Source: JAWSVE01 sp050633885 (GTDB lineage Bacteria; Pseudomonadota; Gammaproteobacteria; Pseudomonadales; Cellvibrionaceae). From it: a DNA stretch of 64,000 nucleotides. The notes beneath the pieces were generated by a model that worked only from the letters and a program-made list of their open reading frames with translations, did no database searches and had not been told where the DNA came from. The stretch lies in NCBI GenBank assembly GCA_050633885.1, contig JBOEHK010000002.1:1-64000 (forward strand), in the 5' to 3' direction. The number at the start of each line of letters is the position of its first letter. The first letter of the stretch is position 1. The position numbers and the translations under genes were made by a program. Of this stretch, positions 25,986 to 34,741 are shown one piece after another.

Positions 25986-28226
25986 ATGGACGTATCTCTC
26001 TTATTAGACTCTCTCAATGATGCCCAACGCGAAGCCGTTGCAGCATCTCCTGGCCATCAATTAATCCTAGCGGGTGCTGGGAGCGGTAAAACACGTGTTT
26101 TAGTTCATCGTATCGCATGGTTGATACAAGTCGAGCATGTCTCGCCTTATGGCATTATGGCCGTTACCTTTACCAATAAAGCCGCTCGTGAAATGAGACA
26201 TCGCTTAGAGGAACTGATTGGCATGCCTGCACAGGGTATGTGGGTCGGCACTTTTCACGGATTAGTACATCGATTATTAAAAGCGCATTGGCGCGAAGCT
26301 AAGCTTCCTCAAAACTTTCAAATATTAGACTCAGACGATCAGCTCCGCTTGGTGAAACGAATACATCAAAGCTTGGGGTTAGACGAAGCGACGTGGCCAG
26401 CGAAACAATCACAGTGGTTTATCAACGGCCAAAAAGATGAAGGCCTTCGCCCGCAACATATTCAAGAAACCGGCGATGTTTTTTTAAAAACCATGATCAG
26501 CGTTTACTATGCGTATGAAGAAGCTTGTCAGCGCGGCGGCATGGTGGATTTTGCTGAACTGTTATTGCGTGCCCATGAGCTATGGTTAAATAACCCGAGT
26601 TTACTGGCGCACTATCAACGTCGCTTTCCATTTGTCTTAGTCGATGAGTTTCAAGATACCAATACAGTGCAGTATGCATGGCTTCAAGTATTAGCAGGCG
26701 ATAAAAGCTATGTCACAGCAGTGGGTGATGATGATCAATCCATATACGGTTGGCGAGGAGCAAAAATTGAAAATATTCAGCAGTTCAGTAAAGATTTTTC
26801 GTCAACATCAACAATTCGCCTAGAACAAAATTATCGATCAACGAATAGTATTCTAAAAGCGGCCAATGCCGTCATTGAAAATAATAATGGCCGTCTTGGA
26901 AAAGAGTTATGGTCCGATAGTTCTGATGGCGAGCCGATTTCACTTTATGCCGCGTTTAATGAATACGATGAAGCGCGATTCATCGTTGAAAGAACAAAAG
27001 AGTTCGTACAGCAAGGAAATAGTTATAGCGATTGTGCCGTGTTGTATCGCTCCAACGCGCAATCACGAATACTAGAAGAAGCATTCTTAACCGAAGGTGT
27101 CGCCTACCGAATTTACGGCGGCCAACGATTCTATGAGCGGTTAGAAATTAGAAACGCCCTCGCCTACTTACGTTTAATTGCCAATCGAAACGACGATGCA
27201 GCCTTTGAGCGCGTGATCAACACACCTACAAGAGGCATTGGCAATAAAACGGTAGAAACTATCCGCTTAAAAGCACGAGAAGAAGGATGTTCGCTATGGG
27301 ATGCAAGTAAACAACTAATGGCATCAGCAGGGTTAACGGCCCGTGCTACAGGTGCTCTTAATACCTTTACTGATTTAATTGATCTGCTCGATAAAGACAC
27401 TCAACCGCAAGACGATGGTGAAGAAATAGAACTTCATGACATTGCAGAACATGCCATTCGAAAATCGGGACTATATGATTTTCATGGCAATGAAAAAGGC
27501 GAAAAGGGTCAAGCAAGAAAAGAAAACTTAGACGAACTCGTTAATGCATGTCGTGCATTTTCGCCAGAAGGAACGCTAGTAGAGCCTGATGACGCTAACC
27601 AGTTTGAAGGCGAAGGCGCTGTTCAAGAAGTCGAAGTCACAGTACTCCAAGAATTTTTAGCGACGGTTGCGTTAGACTCTGGCGACACACAAGCAGAAGA
27701 ATACGATGAAGCGGTTCAAATGATGACGCTGCATTCTGCTAAAGGTTTAGAGTTTCCATTAGTGATCTTGGCAGGCATGGAAGAAAATTTATTTCCACAT
27801 AAGATGTCATCAGAAGATCCAGATCGTTTAGAAGAAGAACGTCGGTTGTGTTATGTCGGTATCACACGCGCAATGGAAAAACTCATTATCACTCATGCCG
27901 AAGCGCGTCGCTTACATGGCAATGAAAACTTTAATAAGGTATCTAGATTCGTGAAAGAAATTCCAAAAGAGCTTGTTAACGAAGTTCGTATTCGTAACAC
28001 TATTTCTCGCCCTGTTAGCCATCGGCATCAACGTGCACCTTCAGGCCTCACAGAAATGAGCAGCGGTGATTATCAGCTCGGACAACGAGTTACCCATCCA
28101 ATGTTTGGCGAAGGCGTCATTCTGCACTTCGAGGGACAAGGCAGTGCAGCAAGAGTACAAGTGAATTTTGATAGCGAAGGCAGCAAATGGTTGGTTTTAC
28201 AATATGCAAAATTAGAGGCAGTTTAA
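25986..28226 (+). CDS. uvrD: DNA helicase II UvrD
   Basis: 746-residue superfamily 1A 3'-5' helicase acting in nucleotide-excision and mismatch repair. Motif I is AGAGSGKTRVLVHR, motif Ia TFTNKAAREM, motif II VDEFQDTN, motif III GDDDQSIYGWRGA, motif IV RLEQNYRST, motif V MTLHSAKGLEFP and motif VI VGITRA. The C-terminal tudor-like extension (GQRVTHPMFGEGVIL) is present, as in full UvrD. Length is slightly above the E. coli protein. Monocistronic. Confidence 0.96.
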   Translation: MDVSLLLDSLNDAQREAVAASPGHQLILAGAGSGKTRVLVHRIAWLIQVEHVSPYGIMAVTFTNKAAREMRHRLEELIGMPAQGMWVGTFHGLVHRLLKAHWREAKLPQNFQILDSDDQLRLVKRIHQSLGLDEATWPAKQSQWFINGQKDEGLRPQHIQETGDVFLKTMISVYYAYEEACQRGGMVDFAELLLRAHELWLNNPSLLAHYQRRFPFVLVDEFQDTNTVQYAWLQVLAGDKSYVTAVGDDDQSIYGWRGAKIENIQQFSKDFSSTSTIRLEQNYRSTNSILKAANAVIENNNGRLGKELWSDSSDGEPISLYAAFNEYDEARFIVERTKEFVQQGNSYSDCAVLYRSNAQSRILEEAFLTEGVAYRIYGGQRFYERLEIRNALAYLRLIANRNDDAAFERVINTPTRGIGNKTVETIRLKAREEGCSLWDASKQLMASAGLTARATGALNTFTDLIDLLDKDTQPQDDGEEIELHDIAEHAIRKSGLYDFHGNEKGEKGQARKENLDELVNACRAFSPEGTLVEPDDANQFEGEGAVQEVEVTVLQEFLATVALDSGDTQAEEYDEAVQMMTLHSAKGLEFPLVILAGMEENLFPHKMSSEDPDRLEEERRLCYVGITRAMEKLIITHAEARRLHGNENFNKVSRFVKEIPKELVNEVRIRNTISRPVSHRHQRAPSGLTEMSSGDYQLGQRVTHPMFGEGVILHFEGQGSAARVQVNFDSEGSKWLVLQYAKLEAV

Positions 28227-28301
28227 TCATCGGCCGATAATTTTGTTACAACCTTTCAATCCAAAATAATAATAAAAGCAAAATACTGAACGGAATAAAA
28301 A

Positions 28302-29492
28302 ATGACAAATGAATCGACTTCTACTGTCACGCCTCAGAATAATGCAAAATTTATTTTATCGCTTTTTGTGCTGCTAGCACTACTCGTAACAGTGTTTGGT
28401 TTGTTTGTCGTTGAGCGCTCTAAAAACTTCGATGAAAAAAATCGGCAAAATAACGTTGCCAATCTATCATCAGAAAATGAAAACGACTCAGACTTCAGTG
28501 CACAACAACAATACGAATGGACCATGGTCACTTCGTGGCCAAAAAATTTACCGGGTTTAGGTTCTGCGGCTGCAAACGTTGCACGCTTTATTACAGAAGC
28601 CTCTGGCGGAAGAATAAAAGTAAAAGTCTATGGTGCAGATGAAATAGTACCTGCGCTCGGCGTGTTCGATGCCGTGTCATCGGGCAGCGTACAAATGGGC
28701 CATACCAGCGCCTATTATTGGAAAGGTAAAATCCCTGCCGCACAATTTTTCACATCCGTACCGTTTGGTTTAAATGCACAAGAAATGAATGGCTGGCTTT
28801 TTTACGGTGGCGGTTTGGAGCTGTGGCGAGATATTTATGCGCCCTACAACCTAGTACCCTTTGCAGGCGGTAACACCGGCGTACAAATGGCCGGATGGTT
28901 TAACAAAGCAATACATTCCGTCGAAGATTTAAAGGGATTAAAAATGCGAATCCCCGGCATGGGCGGTGAAGTATTTAATCGCGCTGGCGGAACAGCAGTT
29001 ACTATCGCTGGGGGTGAGCTCTACACTGCTATGCAAACTGGAACCATCGACGCAACAGAATGGGTCGGTCCCTACAACGATGTTGCTTTTGGTTTGCACC
29101 AAGTCGCAAAATATTATTACTACCCCGGCTGGCACGAACCCGGCCCAACGCTAGAGTTAATTGTTAACAAAGAAGCCTACGACGCATTACCAAATGACTT
29201 ACAACACATTATCGAACTCGCCACACGTTCAGTAAACCAAGACATGCTCGATGAATACACAACAAGAAACAACAACGCGCTCCAACAAATAAAAAACGAT
29301 AACAATATCGAAATCAGAAAACTCCCCGACGACGTGTTAGAAAAACTAGAACAAGTCGCCAACGAAATCTACGAAGAAAACGCCGCAAAAGATCCCCTCT
29401 TCAAAAAAGTCTATAACGCTTATCGCGCCTACCAAAAACAAGTGAATGAATATCATCAGATTTCAGAGCAGGCGTATTATGAGTTGCGATAA
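28302..29492 (+). CDS. TRAP transporter solute-binding protein (DctP family)
   Basis: 396-residue periplasmic binding protein of a tripartite ATP-independent transporter. An N-terminal hydrophobic segment (about 18-37) acts as signal or membrane anchor, and a polar linker leads to the mature domain starting EWTMVTSWPKNLPG. Blocks such as SSGSVQMGHTSAYYW, GLKMRIPGMGGEVF and TIDATEWVGPYND match the DctP/TakP group, in which the conserved Arg of the LKMRIPG segment contacts the carboxylate of the substrate. The partner membrane subunits are not adjacent; a DctQ/DctM pair lies about 9 kb away on the other strand (38434-40397). A keto-acid or carboxylate substrate is inferred. Confidence 0.9.
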   Translation: MTNESTSTVTPQNNAKFILSLFVLLALLVTVFGLFVVERSKNFDEKNRQNNVANLSSENENDSDFSAQQQYEWTMVTSWPKNLPGLGSAAANVARFITEASGGRIKVKVYGADEIVPALGVFDAVSSGSVQMGHTSAYYWKGKIPAAQFFTSVPFGLNAQEMNGWLFYGGGLELWRDIYAPYNLVPFAGGNTGVQMAGWFNKAIHSVEDLKGLKMRIPGMGGEVFNRAGGTAVTIAGGELYTAMQTGTIDATEWVGPYNDVAFGLHQVAKYYYYPGWHEPGPTLELIVNKEAYDALPNDLQHIIELATRSVNQDMLDEYTTRNNNALQQIKNDNNIEIRKLPDDVLEKLEQVANEIYEENAAKDPLFKKVYNAYRAYQKQVNEYHQISEQAYYELR

Positions 29493-29545
29493 AAGTTAGT
29501 ATATGATTCAACGGATTACATTATTCATTTTCAAGGAGAGATAAA

Positions 29546-29962
29546 ATGCATACGCCAATAGAGTTTTATATAAAAATACCAACGGACCTTTACCGTTCGG
29601 GAACGCCTACCAAACCAAAATTTGATTATATTAGAACTAGTCCACCAAGATCTGAAGATCAACTTTTTGATTTAAAAATAGATCCTAAAACAAAACAAAT
29701 CTGTCAGGAATCAGGAGGGTTGAGCTTATTCAATCAGCCGAAATTTAACAATGGTAATGATTGGTGGGTAATTCCTATGGGAACGAACGTTCCTCAAGGT
29801 TTTACAGTTACAAAAGATTTAACGGACGGAGTATTTAGAGGGCATTATTCTCTACGTTCCTTAAGAAGTATTCATATTGATGAATGGAAAAAAATATTAA
29901 GGGACTGGGCAGAAGAACATGCAATTCATATTGAAGAGTATAGAAACAAAGGGGAATTATAA
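29546..29962 (+). CDS. Tse2-like ADP-ribosyltransferase toxin homologue
   Basis: 138-residue protein resembling Tse2, the Pseudomonas aeruginosa type VI effector with an ADP-ribosyltransferase-like fold. Matching blocks in the same order are DLYRSG near the start, GGLSLFN (57-63; GGTSVFD in Tse2), WWVIPMGTNVPQGFTVTKD (73-91; FVIPDGTDIPPDLKVKQD in Tse2) and GHYSL (99-103; THYTI in Tse2). Of residues reported as important in Tse2 (Thr79, Ser80, His122, from memory), the Ser and His are kept but the Thr is Leu. A strong AAGGAGAG ribosome site precedes the ATG. Its stop overlaps the start of the small partner gene by one base. No T6SS genes are present, so it may work as a toxin-antitoxin pair. 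Confidence 0.7.
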   Translation: MHTPIEFYIKIPTDLYRSGTPTKPKFDYIRTSPPRSEDQLFDLKIDPKTKQICQESGGLSLFNQPKFNNGNDWWVIPMGTNVPQGFTVTKDLTDGVFRGHYSLRSLRSIHIDEWKKILRDWAEEHAIHIEEYRNKGEL

Positions 29963-30138
29963 TGTTCAGCACACAAGAATTACGTTTAATTCGTTATTCC
30001 GTTAAAAAGACAATGGATCATATGAAGAAAAAACAGAACATCCTTGATCCTGAAAGTGATGATGCAGTAGGGATTGCAAACGACTTATGCATGTACGATA
30101 TTATTTTAGAAAAGATATCTGAGAAGCCTGAAGTTTAA
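29962..30138 (+). CDS. small Tsi2-like immunity/antitoxin candidate
   Basis: 58-residue helical protein starting at the ATG that overlaps the TAA of the toxin-like gene (TAATG), with GGGG 8 bases upstream. The product has two predicted helices around the acidic block DPESDDAVGIANDLCMYD; Tsi2, the immunity protein of Tse2, is also a small helical hairpin with an acidic ELEQLLVGYDL-type region. Position, size, coupling and acidity all support a cognate inhibitor of the upstream protein. Sequence similarity to Tsi2 is faint. Confidence 0.6.
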   Translation: MFSTQELRLIRYSVKKTMDHMKKKQNILDPESDDAVGIANDLCMYDIILEKISEKPEV

Positions 30139-30247
30139 TAAAATAAGAGAAATGGAGTCAGATGATAGATTCTAAAAAGCTTCTAACTTAATGGCAGAAA
30201 TTCGAGAGCTGAAATATAAAAAGAAATTTACTTACGTAATAGATATT

Positions 30248-30281
30248 TTATGCTTACCAATGCTTAAGCAGGCAAGCATAA
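30248..30281. repeat. inverted repeat after the toxin pair
   Basis: TTATGCTTACC (30248-30258) and GGCAAGCATAA (30271-30281) pair at 10 of 11 positions around a 12-base loop. It lies in the 200-base gap between the toxin pair and the BRCT gene and lacks a clear T tract, so it may be a weak terminator or a junction mark. Confidence 0.5.
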
Positions 30282-30341
30282 AACATTCCTCCATTACGCG
30301 CACTGAACTGTACTAGGAGCGCCTACATTCTGGGAAAACGA

Positions 30342-31226
30342 ATGAACATTGATAAGAATGGTCAGCCTATCAATAAGGGCTTCAATTATTCTCGAAATAT
30401 TGAAAGAGCAGCCTTTGGTTTAAAAGGAATTCTTCTGGGGATTGTTGCGGATCAAAAGCTAAATGAGCAAGAGTTGCTTTTTTTAGATGTTTGGCTAAGG
30501 TCGGAAGAACATCTAAAAAAAGATGGTGATGTTGTTGATTTATTAGATTTGATTGGAGACATAATTCAAGATGGCATAATAACATCTGAAGAGCTTAGGG
30601 AGCTTAACGATTTAGTTGACGATGTAATCAATTACAAAGAGCTTGATGCTAATAGTAACGAGGGTCAAATTAACGAATTAATTGGCTTTCTTTCAGGAAT
30701 GATTGCGGACAATAAAATAAAAGATTTAGAAATTGAAGCCTTAAGTGAGTGGCTAGTAAATAATCAAGACATAAAAGATATTTGGCCCGCTGATATTGTT
30801 ATCGAAAGGCTAGAAGCCATACTTGCAGATGGGATAATTACTAAAGAAGAAAAGTCAGATTTACTTGAAAGCATAAAACAAATTACAGGCGTTAGATTTG
30901 ATGAGTCAGGCATAGCTCATGGTATGGCAACTGAATTTTTTGAAGACTCAGTTGAAGGTGTTAGGCATGACGGATCATGTTTTTGTTTTACTGGAACTTT
31001 TGTATCGGGTACACGAAAAGTTGTTGAATCAAGAGCAAAAAACAAGGGAGCATCAACGAAGAAAGGTGTATCTAAATCTGTTCAGTACCTAGTTATTGGT
31101 ACCTTAGCGAGCAGAGATTGGCGATTTTCTAGTCATGGTAGAAAAATAGAAAAAGCTTTAACTTTAAAAAAAGAGGGCCATCCGATCAAAATAATTACCG
31201 AAAGAACATGGATTAAGTATAGGTAA
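30342..31226 (+). CDS. BRCT-domain protein with TerB-like helical repeats
   Basis: 294-residue protein. The first 200 residues hold four related helical units (GILLGIVADQKLNEQEL; LIGDIIQDGIITSEEL; GFLSGMIADNKIKDLEI; RLEAILADGIITKEE), alternating A-B-A-B, similar to TerB/EF-hand-like acidic modules. The C-terminus (about 210-294) is a BRCT domain like that of NAD-dependent DNA ligase: FCFTGTF, a Gly-Ala turn (KNKGASTKKGVSKSV), YLVIG and a final Trp. BRCT domains bind DNA ends or phosphopeptides. No ligase domain is present. It sits between the toxin pair and an ion channel in an accessory block. Confidence 0.75.
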   Translation: MNIDKNGQPINKGFNYSRNIERAAFGLKGILLGIVADQKLNEQELLFLDVWLRSEEHLKKDGDVVDLLDLIGDIIQDGIITSEELRELNDLVDDVINYKELDANSNEGQINELIGFLSGMIADNKIKDLEIEALSEWLVNNQDIKDIWPADIVIERLEAILADGIITKEEKSDLLESIKQITGVRFDESGIAHGMATEFFEDSVEGVRHDGSCFCFTGTFVSGTRKVVESRAKNKGASTKKGVSKSVQYLVIGTLASRDWRFSSHGRKIEKALTLKKEGHPIKIITERTWIKYR

Positions 31227-31253
31227 TAGATTTATAGGCTGAAAGGAATTAAT

Positions 31254-31964
31254 GTGATCATAAAAGAAAGAATAAAAGAAACAATTGATGATACAGAAAA
31301 TTTAAGTGGGAAGATTTTTGTTCTCTTAGTTCAAAGCTTGATAGTAGTGTCATTGATTACATTTTCAATTGATACGTTACCTAACTTGTCGGAGAAAACT
31401 AGAAATATACTAAAGATTATAGAGTATGTAACAGTTTTAATTTTTACAATTGAATATATTTTAAGGCTTTATGTTTCAGATAAAAAAATACGATTCATAT
31501 TTAGTTTTTATGGTTTAGTAGATCTGGCTGCTATACTCCCCTTTTATTTGTCAACAGGTATTGATTTACGTTCTCTAAGAGTTTTTCGAATGTTAAGATT
31601 GATTCGCATTCTAAAGTTACTGAAATATAGTCGTGCAATAAAGCGTTTTCATCGTGCGATAACAATAGTAAAAGAAGAATTAATTTTGTTTGGCTTTGTG
31701 ACGCTAATTCTTCTTTATTTGTCAGCCGTTGGAATTTATTTTTTTGAAAATGAAGCGCAGCCAGAGCAATTCATATCAGTTTTTCATAGTTTGTGGTGGG
31801 CTGTAACGACATTAACCACAGTGGGCTATGGCGACATGTTTCCAATAACTACGGGGGGTAAATTATTTACTTTTTTTGTACTGCTAATCGGCCTTGGGAT
31901 TATAGCAATTCCAACAGGGTTAATTGCATCCGCTTTATCAGTGGCAAGAAGCGAAGAGTTATAG
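31254..31964 (+). CDS. voltage-gated potassium channel (six-helix)
   Basis: 236-residue inner-membrane channel of the bacterial Kv type. Six hydrophobic helices; the fourth carries regularly spaced arginines (RSLRVFRMLRLIRILK), the voltage sensor; the pore has the selectivity filter TTVGYGD. Length is typical of bacterial minimal Kv channels such as KvAP. The start is GTG with GAAAGGA upstream. It begins 27 bases after the BRCT gene and may be co-transcribed with it. Confidence 0.9.
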   Translation: MIIKERIKETIDDTENLSGKIFVLLVQSLIVVSLITFSIDTLPNLSEKTRNILKIIEYVTVLIFTIEYILRLYVSDKKIRFIFSFYGLVDLAAILPFYLSTGIDLRSLRVFRMLRLIRILKLLKYSRAIKRFHRAITIVKEELILFGFVTLILLYLSAVGIYFFENEAQPEQFISVFHSLWWAVTTLTTVGYGDMFPITTGGKLFTFFVLLIGLGIIAIPTGLIASALSVARSEEL

Positions 31965-32014
31965 TTTTATCGTTGGCTGTGATATGGAGTAGAAATGTTA
32001 AATAAGTAACAGAA

Positions 32015-32221
32015 GTGAAAGTGTCAAATAAAATTGATTCAACAGCAGAGCAAGCTATCGCCTCGTTAAATATAGAAGGTATGAGAGTACCAGATTCAGA
32101 AAAAGAAATTCTTAGAAAAATAGCAGCTGGAGAATTAAATGCAGATGAAGTTGTTGATGCTATTGTAGAAGACAAAACAAGAAAGTCATTGGAAAAGCTA
32201 ATTAACAATAGTATTGATTAG
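32015..32221 (+). CDS. orphan VbhA-type Fic antitoxin
   Basis: 68-residue protein matching the VbhA family, antitoxins that block Fic AMP-transferases. The inhibitory motif (S/T)xxxE(G/N) is present as SLNIEG (Ser17, Glu21, Gly22), followed by the typical ELNADEVVDAIVED helix. In known loci a fic gene follows immediately, usually overlapping. Here no Fic motif (HPFxxGNG) is visible downstream and the next 335 bases lack a gene, so the antitoxin appears solitary. Start GTG at 32015 or 32021. Confidence 0.7.
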   Translation: MKVSNKIDSTAEQAIASLNIEGMRVPDSEKEILRKIAAGELNADEVVDAIVEDKTRKSLEKLINNSID

Positions 32222-32556
32222 TTTCATACGATACATCATTCCCAATAAAAACAAGTTCTATATGACACAGTCCAACAAGTACATCACTCAAAGTGGTGAT
32301 GTATATATCAAAGTTGATACGACTAAAATCAGATGAATGTGATTTTGAATCAATTCGTATTTTAACGGAAAAAGAATTAATTCCAGCTTCTGAAATATCC
32401 AAGATAGCTAAAAGGAATTTATTTGTATACAACGTATGAATTAAAGAAACGCTTGAGGCTTCAGAAAAAGCAATTTATTCATTTCCTTTGAGTGAGCACA
32501 AACTTTAAAAATAATCAGAAAAAGTGGGGCTAGATAAAGTTTTATGAGCCAGTCAC
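32222..32556. other. 335-base gap after the VbhA gene
   Basis: I see no supported gene here and no trace of a Fic domain in any frame I read. A 76-codon minus-strand frame (32202-32432) overlaps the antitoxin end and has no ribosome site. The region may be what remains after a toxin gene was lost. Confidence 0.4.
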
Positions 32557-33167
32557 ATGGATAATCTTTTAGCTTACACAGGAGCACTCGCATCGATTTG
32601 GATTGTTGTTGGTATATATGTGGTATCTCTCCTGTATCCCGGCTACAGCCATAAAGAACAATTTTGTAGTGAATTGGGAGCATTAGGTAGCCTAGCCCTA
32701 CGCAGAAATTGTCGCCACTAATTAATAATTATCCATTGGGATTTATGTTTATAGTTTTTGGTGTCTATGTATTAAGTGTCAGTGAAAAAATTATTCCAAA
32801 CTCTATGGTTGGAATGATGATAATTTTGCACGGCTTAGGCACTTGGGTTGCAGGCTATTTTCCAATGGATAAAGATCCGTATACAAATTCGCCTTCGTTT
32901 CGATGTAAAATTCATTTCTGGGCGGGCTTAGCCATGCTGCTCTCATTGCTAATTGCCCCTGCATTGATTTGCACCAGTTCTATATACCCTACTTGGTTTC
33001 GGATATTCTCCGTAGTTTGTATCTTGGGAAATATTATATTTACACTTATCTTACTAAAAGCATACAAAGCAAAATCTAAAATAGGATTTCATCAACGACT
33101 CAGTTATGGATTTCAAATATTATGGATTCTTGTCTTCTCATTTGTTGTAAAGAACGGTTACAGATAA
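32557..33167 (+). pseudogene. DUF998 membrane protein, frameshifted by 5-bp duplication
   Basis: The gene encodes a multi-helix DUF998-type membrane protein. The first part (ATG 32557) runs through YPGYSHKEQFCSELGALGS, a DUF998 signature, then shifts frame and stops at about 32719. The rest (PTQKLSPLINNYPLGFMF... to 33167) continues in another frame. The break lies at TAGCCTAGCC (32688-32697): removing one TAGCC restores an uninterrupted frame of about 200 codons reading ALGSPTQKLSPL. It is therefore a very recent or reversible inactivation, or possibly phase variation. Confidence 0.85.
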
Positions 33168-33562
33168 CAAACAAAATTATTTTTTGAAGATATCAAATCT
33201 TTTGCACTCAAGACGACTCATAAATCTTATTGCTCTCCTTTCTTTATTCCGATTTCAAATCATTTCTTTTCGGCGTTATTGCGATATCAATGTATTAAAG
33301 TAAGTGTAATAAAATAAATGCACCAGAATGGATGCACCAAAATAGACAAAATATAAAGCTCATCAGAAAACATTGTTATTTCAAAGCAAGATTAGAGTCT
33401 TAAATAATTAAAAGGTCAAACAACGTTAAATCACGCTTTATAGACTTTTCACAATTGCGAAAGTCAGGCACACTCAAAGATCTACACTGCCAACTCTATT
33501 TCAGTTCTACTTACATATATTGTCTATTGTCGTAAAAACCTTTATTCGGGAGGGAGATCAGA
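33168..33562. other. 395-base intergenic region
   Basis: No gene seen. It contains an imperfect 14-bp tandem duplication near 33318-33345 (ATGCACCAGAATGG then ATGCACCAAAATAG) and the promoter region of the OmpA-type gene, whose ribosome site is GGGAGGGAG (about 33549-33557). Confidence 0.5.
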
Positions 33563-34729
33563 ATGGTGGACGGTAATAATAATTCCAATACATCCCAATC
33601 AAGTTCCTATAAGCATTACTGGCTGCGCGTTGAAAAACCAATGATTCCTTGGTGGCCTTGGGGGTTGCTGTCTCTATTGGCGATCCTTTTGTTATTTTTA
33701 TATGGCATATTTCGGATAGCGCCGGTTATGGAAGATCAAACAAAAAGTTCGGTTGCTCGCTCTCTGAAAGACCTTGGCGTCTCAAACCTAAATGTTGAAG
33801 CCGATGGGCAAATCGTCAATATTGCTGCGAAAGAAACGGAACTCAATAAAGAATATATTCGAACGTTAGCTCAAGCGACTGAATGTGATACTTGGGCGGG
33901 AGAAAAAATTTGCCCTACGACGGTACGCGTTACGGTCGAAAAACCAAAAATTAAGACAGTTGTTAAGCCTCCGGTTAAAGAGGTTGTTGTTGAGAAAGCG
34001 CGATTTCATAATTTTGAAATAATTAAATCGCCTATTGAAATAGTATTAAAAGGCGAAGTCCCGAGTCAGAAGATACGTTCAAAAATAGTCACTGACGTGC
34101 AAGATAAATTTACTTTGATTGAAGATAAAATTGTGGTGAGTACGGATTCTGCAACAGAACAACACCCTATTGCTGTTGATCGTGGGCTCGGAATTCTTGA
34201 GTATTTAGACACGGGTCAAATATATTGGACTCAAGGTAAGTTTGCCGTCAAAGGTATTGTCACAGAAGAGAATGAACAGAAAATTCGAACACTCTTTGCT
34301 GATAGTTCGAAAGCGCTGTCACTGGGTGTTTTGGACTTACAAGTGCTTAAAGATTTATCCCAGTGTAATAAAGACTTTGCGGAAGCACTAAATAATAGTT
34401 CGATAAATTTCAAAACAGCCAGTGCCACTATCGACTCCAGTAGTGAGAGCCTTATATTGCAGTTAGCCGACATTGCCTCGCTTTGTCCGGGAGAGCTCAT
34501 TGTTGAAGGCCATACAGATAGCGTTGGTAGCGAAGCTGCGAATCAAGTGTTAAGCCAAAAACGAGCACGGTCAGTTCTTAATGCATTGGTTACTTCGGGA
34601 TTAGAGTCCCATCGCATTTCAGCCCAGGGTTTTGGGGAAAGCCAACCCATTGCAAATAATGATGATGCAATGGGTCGAGCAAAAAACCGCCGAATAGTGA
34701 TTAAAATAAACGAATCTAAAATCAATTAG
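33563..34729 (+). CDS. inner-membrane-anchored OmpA-family protein
   Basis: 388-residue protein with one transmembrane helix (about 35-53), a periplasmic middle region with two or more BON-like segments (ARSLKDLGVSNLNVEADGQI; EIVLKGEVPSQKIRSKIVTD) and a C-terminal OmpA peptidoglycan-binding domain (about 275-385: IVEGHTDSVGSEAANQ, LSQKRARSV, GFGESQPIANN, NRRIVI). This layout is like ArfA-type OmpA proteins. It likely links the inner membrane to peptidoglycan. A strong ribosome site precedes the ATG. The repeat protein follows after 12 bases, so the two form an operon. Confidence 0.85.
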   Translation: MVDGNNNSNTSQSSSYKHYWLRVEKPMIPWWPWGLLSLLAILLLFLYGIFRIAPVMEDQTKSSVARSLKDLGVSNLNVEADGQIVNIAAKETELNKEYIRTLAQATECDTWAGEKICPTTVRVTVEKPKIKTVVKPPVKEVVVEKARFHNFEIIKSPIEIVLKGEVPSQKIRSKIVTDVQDKFTLIEDKIVVSTDSATEQHPIAVDRGLGILEYLDTGQIYWTQGKFAVKGIVTEENEQKIRTLFADSSKALSLGVLDLQVLKDLSQCNKDFAEALNNSSINFKTASATIDSSSESLILQLADIASLCPGELIVEGHTDSVGSEAANQVLSQKRARSVLNALVTSGLESHRISAQGFGESQPIANNDDAMGRAKNRRIVIKINESKIN

Positions 34730-34741
34730 GGAGAGAAGCTT

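Noticed and set aside
32202..32432. Minus-strand 76-codon frame after the VbhA gene
   Set aside because: No ribosome site, overlaps the antitoxin on the other strand, and no recognised domain.
33168..33300. Possible integron attC-like site (TAACAAAC near the DUF998 stop and GGCGTTAT near 33274)
   Set aside because: The right-hand core does not fit GTTRRRY, no paired internal boxes are visible, and neighbouring gaps lack similar sites, so cassette structure is not supported.
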